Shown piece after piece: positions 10,901 to 21,100 of a stretch of DNA of 64,000 nucleotides (the first letter of the stretch is position 1; each line of letters opens with the position of its first letter). The position numbers and the translations under genes were made by a program. The DNA comes from Rhizophagus irregularis. Lineage: Eukaryota; Glomeromycota; Glomeromycetes; Glomerales; Glomeraceae. The stretch is taken from positions 1,054,001 to 1,118,000 of the forward strand of contig NC_089457.1 of NCBI RefSeq assembly GCF_026210795.1. The letters are read 5' to 3'. The notes below the pieces were generated by a model that had not been told where the DNA came from, ran no database searches, and saw only the letters and a program-made list of their open reading frames with translations.

Positions 10901-12149
10901 CCACAACTATATATCGATAAATCGAAAGGTTGGAACCAGTCTAGGTTGATCATAATTCCTAGATTTAATTCCGCCGTTTCAGATGTAAAGAATTTTAGAG
11001 GATCCGGAATATCTAATCGTGATGGAAAATTCTTCCAAATTTCACCATCGTAAATATCCGACATGCAATTCACATTATCCCGATTAATCCATTTTTTTAA
11101 AAGTTGCTCGAATCCTGATCTTTGGTACATTATAGATAGTTGTGACTTAAGACATGATAATGGATACAACATCTTTGGACGCCAAATGTATCCATTATTT
11201 ACCGGGACCTTCATAAGTAATTCGGATCCACAGCATTCACGATATTTTTGCATTGGATGTTTTGGGAATTCAACGTGAGTACATTTAAATCCTGAAAATT
11301 CATTATCGTTTGAATTTGCTGGAATTATTGATGCAATGTCATACAGCTTATTACAATCAGTACAAACGGCAAAGGTTTTGATTTTTTCTTAATATCTAAT
11401 ATTTTTCTGGCCTTATAAACAGTTGGAGGAAATTTTTTAAACCGATGTGAATTGGCATCTTTTAAAACAAGGCTAAAGAAGCCAATCAACGTGTCGATTG
11501 CAACATCAGATTGTCTGAACCTTTCTTGGAATTTAAAGATCCAAAGAAGAATCCATAAATCATCCACATCCATATCCATATTGTCCTGATTTGAATCATA
11601 ATCATAATTAGAAGCAGGTGCTGTAAACATTCCATCATCATCATCTAAAAACAGTTCATCATCTTCGCTATATTCAACATCATCATCAGCTAAAATCTGC
11701 CGGGAACCTTCTTCATCACCAGATGAATCAACTTGTTGTTCTGGTTCTTCATCAGGAATGATCGTCATTTCACGAAATTGAAATCGATTATATCTTACTC
11801 CCTTTTTTCTAATAATAACCGGCTCTTCATATTGATCTTGATCAATTATTATATCTTCATCTCTACAAAGATCTTGAGAAGGCTCGATATCATCAGGATC
11901 ATCTGATCGAATTTTAACTGAAGCAGATTCAGGACGATTATTTGGGTTTGATGACGAATTTTTTCTTCTGTTCTTCCTTCTGCTTTCCATTATTTTAGTA
12001 ACTGAATCTTCAAGCCGATTTTCCTCATTTATATGAATACTTCTAGTTCTAGAATCAATGATTTTACCATTATATAATTTGCAAGGACACGGTACTTTTG
12101 GGCAAACTTTTGTACGTCTTTTAACTTCAGATTTTTGTTGATTAGACAT
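7985..12149 (-). pseudogene. Tnp2-type CACTA transposase, interrupted
   Basis: The start is the ATG at 12149 with a Lys/Arg N-terminus, then a small Cys motif (CPKVPCPC), a long acidic linker, and WILLWIFKFQERFR. The frame shifts near 11375 into a zinc-ribbon-like segment (CTDCNKLYD) and continues to DIYDGEIWKNF and LDWFQPFD. The family blocks follow: CNIPAVRKLCGH, FLVVDPMHNLFLGLFHW (a catalytic-type Asp), TPNIHLSLHLSECC and SFERMNGILG. A short intron follows (donor GTAACT, about 8830-8884), then EIFGSTNTPRYLKNSF and a C-terminal IPVHNILGRF, with the stop at 7985. It aligns block for block with 31595-34853. It is not functional: there is a frameshift, in-frame stops, and a MITE inserted at 9727-10687 between GKKI and the CNIPA block. 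Confidence 0.8.
9727..10687. mobile_element. 961-bp pogo/Tigger-type MITE, copy 1
   Basis: The ends are CAGTCAACTCTCTTTATAG (left) and, inverted, CAGTCAACTCCCTCTATAG (right), flanked by TA at 9725-9726 and 10688-10689. The TIR style (CAGTC...CTATAGTCAC...TTTGGGAC) fits pogo/Tigger elements. Both ends contain repeated TATAGTCAC motifs. The interior has four tandem palindrome-centred units of about 150 bp. It is inserted in the Tnp2 gene. Near-identical copies occur at 30525-31484 and, split, at 17649-17944 plus 36765-37429. Confidence 0.9.
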
Positions 12150-12677
12150 TTTTTTAAAAAAATAACAACTTATTGTAGATAAAACTTATCCAAATTCAAA
12201 TTATATAAAAATTATTGATCTTTGGACTATTGTTTCCAATTGTAATTATGGGCTATTGTTCCAATTATGATTATATCATTCAATAATATTAACAATCATT
12301 TTCAATTAAGATCACGTGACTAAATAGATATAGATCGAATTGATATAGTTAATAAAAAATAAATTTATGTCATTCGAATATTAGCGATAGATAATACATT
12401 GTCGTCACGTGCCGGCAGACAGACATTTTTGTGTCACCTCTGCGTAGAAGTATATATAGTCCATTGGACTAATAAGAATTTTTTTTTTAATGAATATTTT
12501 ATTTAAATGTATATACGTAAGCTTATTTTGTGCTTATTATAAATTTAATGAACTCATGAAAGATACTTCACGCCAAAAAGTATCTTTTCTGATATGCTTT
12601 TTGAAAGTTATAAAAAGACCGACTTTTAGACCGACAAAAAAAAGTTAGTTACAATCTTATACTTTATCAATACTATT
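12150..12677. promoter_or_regulatory. Divergent intergenic region of the CACTA element
   Basis: An AT-rich 528-bp gap lies between the start codons of the Tnp2 gene (minus) and the accessory gene (plus), so it probably holds both promoters. A TATATATAG stretch near 12450 precedes the plus-strand gene. No repeat was found here, unlike the corresponding gap in the 25.7-36.0 kb element. Confidence 0.4.
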
Positions 12678-14618
12678 ATGACTCGTAAATACAATAACTC
12701 TTCTCGTTCTGAACGTGATCGAAACAGGTATCGGTCAAAGTCAAGAACTTATCATAGAAAGTCAAAAAGTCATAGAAAATATAGTAGAGATAGAAATAGA
12801 CGGTCAAGATCAAGTAGTTATGACAATAGTAAAAGTAGAAGCAGACGGCCAAGAAGATCTAAACACAATCGGCAAGTAAAGTCGTAATAATATTTTTATT
12901 CGACTTATTATCATATAATTAACTCAATTAAATTCATACATAGGTCGTCGTCTGATTATGAACCATCCGATAATGAATTGGCTAGGAAATATTATAAAAA
13001 AAAAGAGAAACGAAATGAAGGTAAATTTAACTTTTTGATTACATACATATTCATATTGTATTTTTATACATTGACTTCTATTTCAGATCAACTCGCTTCA
13101 CTTTTACAGGATGATAAGGTTAAAAAGCTTTTTGAAGAATTTTTGAAAAACAAATTGAATGAACCATCAAATACAAATCATGAGTTGGAATATCCAGAAG
13201 GTCGGGATCAAACTTCCCAGGAGGATCAGGATCGTACTAGAAGCCAATCCAGAACTCAGGAGGAGAATCAGGATCGTACTAGAAGCCAATCCAGAACTCA
13301 GGAGGAGGCTCAGGATCATACCAGAAGCCAATCCAGAACCCAAGAGGATCAGGGTCGTACTAGAAGCCAATCCAGAACCCAAAAGGATCAGGGTCGTTCT
13401 AGAGGCCAATCTAGAACTCGGGAAGGTCGAAGTCATTCTAGAGGTCAATCCAGAACTCGGGAGGATTGGGGTCGTTCTAGAGGTCAATCTAGAACTCGGG
13501 AGGATCGGGGTCGTTCTAGAACCAAACCAGCTGTTAGAAGTCTAAGAAGAAATCGGTTTCAAAGACAAGCAGCTCGAGATCGTTCTTTAAGAAGAATTCG
13601 AAGCCGCACTCAATCAACTTCAAGTTCTAATTTAAGTCATAATGATCCTAAATATATACATATCAATGATCTGCCACAGGATTTTCGAAATGCCATTAGG
13701 GTAAGTAATTTTCGTTTATTTTTGGTTTACATAATATATATACATATTAACAAATATTTTAAATTAGTGTCAAATTTTTTGGATCGTTAATAGGATTCCA
13801 ACCGAAGAGCAATTGAAGTTAAATGAAACGTTTGATTCTCAGCGAAATCTTGTAAACAATACAATAGTTCTGACCATCATGAAGACTTTGGATCTGGATA
13901 TGTATCCATTTCTGAGGCTATTGTTTATGACATGATTCATAATCGACATAAACATCAACGCGAGGAATTTCTAAAAAAGCAGAAAGAAACTTCTTTCCAA
14001 GATGAACAAGCAAGGAGAAAGCATATGAATAGTAGAAGAAATGATGTAAGTAATTATAATGAATAAACTGATTCTTTTATTTACTTACTAATTATTGTTT
14101 ATACTATAATTATAGAAGCGAACAAATAGAGCAAACGTGATCGACCATTTGAAAGAAATTGATGATCCATTGGTTAAAATGTTCAAGATTAAGGAACTTT
14201 TACCGATTAAGAGTAATTCGTTATATTATTCTCCAGAAATCTCAGAGACGGATGACGAAAACCCTGGTCAAAGGAAGATTGTTACGAGAGACTTAAAGTG
14301 GCGCTCATCTACAGTAAGAAATATCATTGATAAATATTCTATTAGGAATTTCATATAACCATATCTGATATTTCAATTTTCGTTTTGTAGCTTTGATATT
14401 TTTTACGCGATTATATTGATCGCATATTTTCCGAGTCATCTAAAGTTCCAAAGAAGTGAACTCGAATTCATGACAGCGTCAATTTTTATGATAAGGAGCG
14501 GACGAAACCATTTCAAGCATCAAATTGGACTATTAGTGGCTATACCGGTTCCTTGAAGACGGCTGTACAAAAAGCTTGCATGGAGCGATCTTCAAATACT
14601 CTTCCTGCAAGAGTGTAG
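12678..14618 (+). pseudogene. CACTA accessory (TnpA-like) RS-rich protein, decayed
   Basis: The ATG at 12678 starts an Arg/Ser-rich N-terminus (RDRNRYRSKSRTYHRKSKSH). Likely introns lie at about 12890-12945, 13021-13085, 13700-13790 and 14047-14116. After SDNELARKYYKKKEKRNE comes DKVKKLFEEFLKNKL, a tandem-repeat RS-like linker (13205-13530), then a region around REEFLKKQKETSFQDEQARR. The conserved end follows: SLYYSPEISETDDENPGQ, then LKWRSS, and after a further likely intron FLRDYIDRIF and RTKPFQASNWTISGY, stop at 14618. The C-terminal blocks align with the accessory gene of the other CACTA element (RLFHSPEISETDEEDS, WRSDE, YNRPHPSNAPKWSYIV). In-frame stops near 13830, 14392 and 14457 indicate decay. 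By position and orientation it is the counterpart of TnpA, which in plants binds subterminal repeats. That role is inferred. Confidence 0.6.
13205..13530 (+). repeat. Coding tandem repeat in the accessory protein (RTRSQSRTQEDQG type)
   Basis: Seven to eight units of 39-48 bp encode variants of (D/G)RTRSQSRTQE, drifting to GRSRGQSRTRED towards the 3' end. Period lengths are multiples of three, so the frame is kept. The result is an RS-domain-like, presumably disordered basic linker. Confidence 0.85.
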
Positions 14619-15154
14619 AATATAGAATAATAATATATATATTATTTTTTTTTTTGCTTTATTTCACTGCTTATTTTAATTTGCAAATAAATAAAACGTG
14701 TAATTTTGAATTTTATTAAATCAGCATTTATTTTATATAATTAACTATTTGAAACAATTGAATAAATTAAGTGCAATCAAACATTCCGATTTGTATTTAA
14801 TTTTTTAATCTAATATAACGAAAATGCATAAACATTCTAAACCCGTAATTTCCAATTGTTAAATCAAAGATCAATCGGAATTTCTAATTGAATCTAATTT
14901 GTCAATCTACTTGTATTCCGATTATGAATTTTTTTTTAATAATACTACCATTAATACAACTCAATTTTCAGTAATCGGCATGCCTAATGCTACCAATAGT
15001 CCAGACGATTATGATCTTATTGCAGTCAGTATCCGGCCACAATCGGCAAAGCTGAATGTGGTACAATATTCTCCAATCGGCATCCTATCAAACTACAATA
15101 GGGATGCCTATTGGCGACTGGATGTATGCCTATTTGGCAGCGTCAGACCGGTGT

Positions 15155-15702
15155 TCACATTTAATAAAATAAGATCTGGCTTTATACCTACCTTCTATTT
15201 CTTCATCATCATGACCTAAATTGCATAATGGGCAGATAGTCTCTCTTGAGACTCCGCATGATATCTCATCAGTAATCCCATAATAATCGAAATTTTCACT
15301 ACTACCTTCTCTATATAGATTAGGATATTGATCCAATATTTTGTTGTGAAAATAGGTGCGGTCATAAGTTGGCTTAGATTGGGCTCGCATCTTTGATATA
15401 TTTGCTTGAGACATGTCTGATGAAATCATTTCCGATGAAGCATTTATCTTGATTTCTTTTTCATTCAATAAGGACCGGCACTTAATGTAGTAAGAGCCCT
15501 TTATATCTCGGCCAACTACCTTTCCTTTATCATGCTCTTTTTCACATCCAGGACATAAGCCTGAACTCTTAAATTCATATCTGTCATTATTAAACATGGG
15601 TAACGAAACTGAAACTTCCCACAACTCTGTTAGTTTCGGTATATACAAAATAGAGTTTTGGAAATGCATATATTTTTCCGATTCCTGAATCCTGACCCGA
15701 AA
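15155..15702 (-). CDS. Exon with two CPxC...H...C zinc-like repeats, 3' end displaced by a CACTA insertion
   Basis: The open frame begins after a likely acceptor (ATATTTCAG at 15703). It encodes two copies of one motif: CPGCEKEHDKGKVVGRDIKG followed by SYYIKC, and CPLCNLGHDDEEIEGRYKAR followed by SYFIKC. The spacing C-x2-C-x4-H, then G-x-[YR]..., Y-x-I-K-C, suggests a small zinc-binding domain. A related motif ends the protein at 6837-7355. The frame runs into the CACTA terminus. In the pre-insertion sequence it ended about four codons further on, at 7507. Upstream exons were not found, and the pieces at 16126-17541 could belong to the same gene. Function is unknown. Confidence 0.5.
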
Positions 15703-15717
15703 CTGAAATATGCCCAA

Positions 15718-16125
15718 AATTTTTATTAGTTTTCCTTACAGTAAATCTTAAATAAAGGTATCAAGTTCAATTTCTAATAGTTTGTTCACTATTAAATTAT
15801 TCCTAATATTAAATCCAAATTAACTATATAACTATTAGGGTAGAATTTGTTCACTCCATTATATTCCTCAATCCTCATATAGCGTCGGGTATTACAAATT
15901 TCTTGATGATTATTGAGCACGTGATTTCGTCAATTATAACGTATGGCACAGTTGTTTAAGTAATTTAATTGGGTAATGCTAGTTTCGGGATATCAGGATA
16001 GGTTTTGGAATATCGGAAGTTGTTTTGAGTTTTGGTAGAAGTTTAGGTTACGGGTTGAGTTTCGATTCGTATATACCAAAACCCGAAACATTCGGAAATG
16101 CTCTTAGGAGTTTTGATACCCATGT
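15718..16125. other. Spacer, nothing recognised
   Basis: AT-rich sequence with some TTTCGGGTT/GAAACCCG-like words (16000-16110). I saw no supported gene, RNA or transposon end. Confidence 0.4.
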
Positions 16126-16830
16126 TTAGTCATTATGTTTATTACTATTATATAAGAATAGGTAGAGATATTCTTTCAAAGTCATATTGATATAGGGAGC
16201 ATGAGCATCATATGGGATGACTGGTGAATTGACTGGGACTGAAGAATTAGTGGGTGCAATTGGAATTCTTACTTTAGATTTGGCAGGTGCAGTTGCATCG
16301 CTAGTGATCATTTCTGAAGTCACGTGAGTGCGTAAATTTTTTTCACGCAGTGTTGTTTTAATAATATCGATTTGCATGTCAGTTAACTTTGAGAGTTTAT
16401 TTGCACTATACGATTTGATTTGCATAATCTTATTTTCTCCAATTTTGCTAAATAATATATATATGGGCTTAGTTAGCTGGGTTTTTCTGCGTAAGTTTAC
16501 ACAAGAGACTTCTGAAAAATGCTGTAGCATTTTATCATAAATCTGCTCACTCACAAGTTCATAGGCTTTTTTATTCGTAATAAGTCTATTCTTTAGGATT
16601 CCAGGCAAAATCCCACTATGTCTTTTTTCAAAATACCTTCTATAGCAATACCAGCTTATGATTTCATCTGATTTGGTTCGTATAGTTTTAATTTCAGCAA
16701 ATTTCATTTTTTTATATAGATAGGCTAATTCGATTGCAGGCAATTGATCAACAGCAGCACTCTCCTCCACATTAATAACCTTAACACAATCTTCTTCCGA
16801 AGGTTTTATAAGCAATTTTTGTATCAAAGG
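16126..16830 (-). CDS. Exon of a lineage-type hypothetical protein
   Basis: A 235-codon open exon preceded by a plausible acceptor (GATATACAG at 16831). There is no ATG near its 5' end, so earlier exons are expected. It contains AIELAYLYKKMKFAEIKTIR, then a basic region (SWYCYRRYFEKRHSGILP). A block follows, IYILFSKIGENKIMQIKSYS through LTDMQIDIIKTTLREK, that recurs in the pseudogene at 3555-4079. The tail is Pro/Ser/Thr-rich and ends with stop at 16126. The repeated helical block marks a gene family in this genome. The biochemical function is not recognisable. Confidence 0.5.
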   Translation of the reverse strand, partial: PLIQKLLIKPSEEDCVKVINVEESAAVDQLPAIELAYLYKKMKFAEIKTIRTKSDEIISWYCYRRYFEKRHSGILPGILKNRLITNKKAYELVSEQIYDKMLQHFSEVSCVNLRRKTQLTKPIYILFSKIGENKIMQIKSYSANKLSKLTDMQIDIIKTTLREKNLRTHVTSEMITSDATAPAKSKVRIPIAPTNSSVPVNSPVIPYDAHAPYINMTLKEYLYLFLYNSNKHND

Positions 16831-17059
16831 CTGTATATCTATTTCAGGTACTTTTATTTATTTTAGCATTTTGTTCTGATAAGACAGGGTTATTATTAGA
16901 GATACGATGCGAACTTGTGGATGATTCTAATGAAGGGATGTTAAAAGTACCAGGTAAATCCAAGTCTCAAAGCTTTTTTTCCCTATTTCTTTGCCTAATT
17001 TCATTACTAACCTTTTTCTTGTCACAGGTCAAAATGCTAAAAATCGGCAAAAAAAATGG

Positions 17060-17130
17060 CGTGAAAAGCTGTGGCTATTTTTGGCTATTTTTGGCTATTT
17101 TTGGCTGTTTTTGGCTGTTTGCGAATTAAC
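17060..17130 (+). repeat. Short tandem repeat GGCTATTTTT/GGCTGTTTTT
   Basis: Five consecutive 11-bp units of the form TGGCTATTTT(T) lie at about 17078-17125 in an otherwise featureless stretch (16831-17331). Confidence 0.6.
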
Positions 17131-17331
17131 CTATACTATTTGTAAATAGTTTATATAAATTTGCGAATAGTTTATGCAATTCTAGCCATTTTTTTTGCCT
17201 GTTTTTGGTCATTTGACGTGTGTATATTCTCCATCCAAAAAAGCATCCATTTTTCTATCCCCCAATGGAGCTTTCTCAAAAGAAATATCTTCAATAGAAT
17301 ACACATCCTGCAAATTAGTAATGTCTTGAGT

Positions 17332-17541
17332 TTACTGTTTGATATCAGAGTCAGATATTAAATCATTTTCAATGGAACTGGTTTCAAGGGGCGGGTAGTT
17401 TTTTTGAGAACGTAATTTTAGGTCATTTTGTGAGTTATTATGTAAAGTACTATTTTCTGGATAAGAAATAGGTTCTAAGGCTTCTTGTTCTTTTATAATA
17501 GGCATTTCAATCATATCAGAATTATGATTCAAGGGTTTCAT
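17332..17541 (-). CDS. Short acidic exon, possible 5' part of the 16126-16830 gene
   Basis: A 69-codon frame opens at an ATG at 17541 and is Asn/Ser/Glu-rich (IEMPIIKEQEALEPIS, DLISDSDIKQ). It is co-directional with and 500 bp upstream of the exon at 16126-16830. Composition resembles the linkers of that family. It has no recognisable domain, so support is weak. Confidence 0.25.
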   Translation of the reverse strand: MKPLNHNSDMIEMPIIKEQEALEPISYPENSTLHNNSQNDLKLRSQKNYPPLETSSIENDLISDSDIKQ

Positions 17542-17648
17542 TAGTATCCTATAAAGCTTTTATTTGATAAACATCATTCCTTTCTTCAGCTTTAGTAGCA
17601 GGATATTCAAGACAAACACTATGAATCTTGCGTCTATCTGTAAGAATA

Positions 17649-17944
17649 CAGTCAACTCCCTCTATAGACACTCCCGTTATAGTCACATTCTACTATATAG
17701 TCACACCAGTTGAATGTTCAAAACACTTTATTATTAAAAACTATCCTATATAGTCACAATCTATCTATAGTCACTATCACACCTATCCTCAAAAATCTTA
17801 TATTAAAAAGAACCATTTATAATCACAGTTATATAAAGAATATATTAAATAACTTGGCATCTAATAATCGTACAAAGATGTATCATAGCTTATTAGAATC
17901 ATCTCACTGAGACGAATCGAATAGTGGTAGTTTTATCCTTTTCC
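17649..17944. mobile_element. 961-bp pogo/Tigger MITE copy 3, left part (split by a LINE)
   Basis: It starts with CAGTCAACTCCCTCTATAG after TA (17647-17648) and ends at a 16-bp sequence, AGTTTTATCCTTTTCC (17929-17944). That sequence is repeated at 36749-36764, where the rest of the same MITE resumes. The two parts sum to 961 bp, matching the intact copies. The orientation is opposite to copies 1 and 2. Confidence 0.9.
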
Positions 17945-18195
17945 TGTGCAAACAGTCTTATGACTTTATCTTTTATTTATATTTTAACTTCGAAATTATA
18001 ATCGAACAATATTACAAAAATAAGAAAATAGACTAATAAAAAATAAAAAGAGTAGCTTCACGACTCATACAAGTAAAGAAATCTAAACTAAAATAATTAA
18101 AGCAAAGAAAAACTAAACTATTACAGAATCGCATACCCCAACTTTACCCAAAGGCCAGTGTGAGTCAACTATCCAACATCCAAAAATCCAGTCCG

Positions 18196-21100
18196 TTACC
18201 AGAAAGAAATCCTAAGAGGTTGAACTGTTAAGCGGCGCAGAAAATCCAAGTGCGAGATCCATGATCCACCCCGAATTATAGAAGAGAATATCCAAGAAAT
18301 CCAGGAATCCTGAGAAACTGTCGCCAAACTAAGAAGAGTTGTAAATTTGTGAAGAAATAGTAGTGGAAGGAGGTTTTGAAGATGGGCCATGTATTTTGGA
18401 AGCAGCCGAGATACCCTGCGACTCTTCCCAAGCATGGAAAAGAACATTCCGACATAGCCAAATTTCACCATATAGTTCGATCTGGAAGTCATTAAGAAGA
18501 GGAGAAATAGTCTTGTATATAACAGAGAGAGGGAAGTATTGTTGTAGAAACGTCATCAAATGCGCAGGTAACAATCCTCTAGTAAGCCAAAGACAGGACG
18601 GAAAAGGAGATTCACAGTTCCAACAATCTAGAGCAGAGAATCCAGTTTGAAAGGTAGAATCCAAAAGTTTCAAAGATAAGAACGAGGATAAACAGGAATC
18701 TCTGAATTTAGCAACTTCAGAACGATGTGTTAAACATGGATTGAAATCCAGAAGGATATAAGGATAAGTCCAGAGATGATTCAAATCTTCAGAAGCGGAG
18801 TTACATTGTGGACAAAGCCAATCCGGGGGAGTATAAATAAGATTTGCGTTGTTGAAGAGTAGTTAAGGTAGGTAGTATATCCAAAAGAAGTTTGATACAG
18901 AAGATCCAAAATTCAGGACGACCATTCTTATGCGAAGCAAAACCTTTAATTTGTGAAAGGCAAAAATGTATACCAGCCCAGTCAAAGAGCGAAAGGGAGC
19001 CAAGAGCAGTGAATCGTGCCATTGAACAGAAGGATAAAAGAGCACGAGCATCTGCTATAGAGCGGAGGAAGTAACGAATATTCATGACAATAGGCAAAGA
19101 ATTAAAAGTTAATAAGCAGGGAGCATAACAAAATGCCAAAGGTGAGACGGTAGGTTGTAAAGACGAATGAGCATCTTTGACCAGGGAATCCGCTTGTATA
19201 TTGTAGAAGTCATCGCTATGAGCAGGGACTTTAATCAAATCGACTTTAAGATTACGATCCTTGACAAGTTGTCGAATAGAAAGCCAAAGAAGATGATTGT
19301 GTTCACGAAGCAACTTTGATGAGAAGGGAACATCAACAAAGCGTTTCCATAATGAAATTAACTGACTACAATCTGTATAAATAGAGATTAAAGAGCCATG
19401 GGAAAGAGCGTTTAATCCTAGTACAACAGCATAGATCTCAGAGCGTAAGGCTGAAGGAAAACATGAAGGAATTTGTAAAGAGGAAGATTCAATGATAAGT
19501 CCATCATCATCAAGAGCAAGCCAGACAGAAGTCATGGAAGGAGGTGAAGAGTCCTTAGCAACATGAAAAGAACCATCGATATACAAAGATTGTATAGAAA
19601 GTGGCAAGACATCATCTTCTATCCTATCCTTAAAGGAAGGAGAAAAGGCGGAAGAAGTAAGTAAAGACGGGTTTGTCAAATGAACAAGGACCAGAGAAGT
19701 AGCATAACTCCATGAAGTAGATAAAGTTATGGGAAGGTAAGCCGCAAATACTTTGGCGTTTCTGGTAGGATAGTCTATGGTTTCTAATAAGATCACATTG
19801 AAAAAGCATTTCTCACTATTACAGCGTTGTTTGATTGCAGATTTCTTGGATAAAGCGGGGATATTAAAGGAACAACCAGGACAAGGATTGTAAGTTCGTT
19901 CATTAGCAGAAGAAGATACAGGAAGCCAATGAGACATGATAGCAGAGTTTTGTTTCTTGTAGGTGATACAGACACGGCTTACAGATAAAGTTTAAGTAGC
20001 AGAATCAAAATTGATAGCCCATTGAGGATAAAGTGATAATCTTTAACAGTATGATCTAATAAACAAGGTGAAGCTAAAGTAAAAGAAGAATTAATAAAAT
20101 ACAAAGGCAACAATAGAGAAGAAGAAGAAGAAGAAAGAAAATTATTTTTAATAAAATTAAACCAAGTAGAGATCCGTTCTTTACGACTAACAATACTAAG
20201 GTACCGAAGATCAGACCAATTCATAAGATAACGTCCACAAGGGGAAACCAATTGAGCAAGCACAAAAATATTCAAATATTTCCAGAGTTTCCAAGCAGTC
20301 TGAAAAATCGAATGCGGTAAGATGGATCGAAGCGATAACGCTGGTTGTAGATTCTGCCTCAGAGGTCAGAAAGGGAGGGACCACGTGATATTCAAACATG
20401 AAGAAAATAACAATGAATTAAACAAAGTATGTGTCCGCAAAGAAATAACTTGTGACCACGGTTCCAAGTTAATAACAGACGGGCAGCTTTCAGCACCCAA
20501 ATATCCTTGAAGATAGGAGATAGCATAGAGGGCAAAATCTTTGAAATCAGGATGAGTGAAAATTTTTTGCCAAGATGCGATATGGGAAGAAAGGAATCGA
20601 TAGAAAGCATTCTGAATCGAGAAAGGAAGTTTAAGAAATAACAAAGCTAACGGAGTAGTCGCAGCAAATCCAGCTTTTTTCCGTAATACTGAGAGTATAG
20701 GTGTAATAATTAAATGGGTAGTACCTTCGGAAAAAAGCGTAGTTTGTAGACGAAATTCCAATCTTGGAAGGAGGACAGCATTGTACAAGTAGGCTACATG
20801 TTGTACTAACAACTTTTTTAGTCCCAGAAGAGCAGCCATTTCTTTAACCATGGAGCGTGATTGTTTAAGTACAAATTGAGGCGAAGCAGATAAAGAAAAC
20901 CAAACTCCTAAAAATCAAAATGAAGTATTAAGAGCTAACGAGGAGAGAGAAAGGGAAGTTGTAGTAACCAGAGAAGAGGGTGAAAGATCAAAAATAATCT
21001 GCGAAAAAGGAGAGGAGGATGAAAGAAGGACATATTTAGCCGAATTGGCTTGAACATTATTTAAAGTATAAAATTCAGCAGTGATGGAAAGGCGATCTTC

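Larger units (their letters stand above)
7519..15154 (-). mobile_element. CACTA (EnSpm/Tnp2) transposon, 7.6 kb, decayed
   Basis: The left end reads CACTGTTCCACCGGT and the right end, inverted, reads ACACCGGTCTGACGCTG. They share an ACCGGT(N5)GCTG core, but the right end appears eroded. TCA flanks both sides (7516-7518 and 15155-15157), matching the 3-bp duplication of CACTA elements. Removing the element lets the interrupted minus-strand frame at 15155-15702 end a few codons later. Inside are a Tnp2 transposase on the minus strand and a divergent RS-rich accessory gene on the plus strand. AT-rich subterminal repeats carrying GATTGG/AATCGGCA motifs lie at both ends. A 961-bp MITE is inserted in the transposase. 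Confidence 0.6.

Noticed and set aside
7985-12149. KDZ-type (Kyakuja-Dileera-Zisupton) transposase as the identity of the two large transposases
   Set aside because: The LPGPKE, CDIPAA and VDPMH blocks, the CACTG ends and the 3-bp duplications fit Tnp2/CACTA. KDZ elements make longer duplications.
20322-20510. Plus-strand frames across the LINE (18.3-25 kb)
   Set aside because: They lie antisense to LINE ORF1 and ORF2, whose catalytic motifs are clear on the minus strand.
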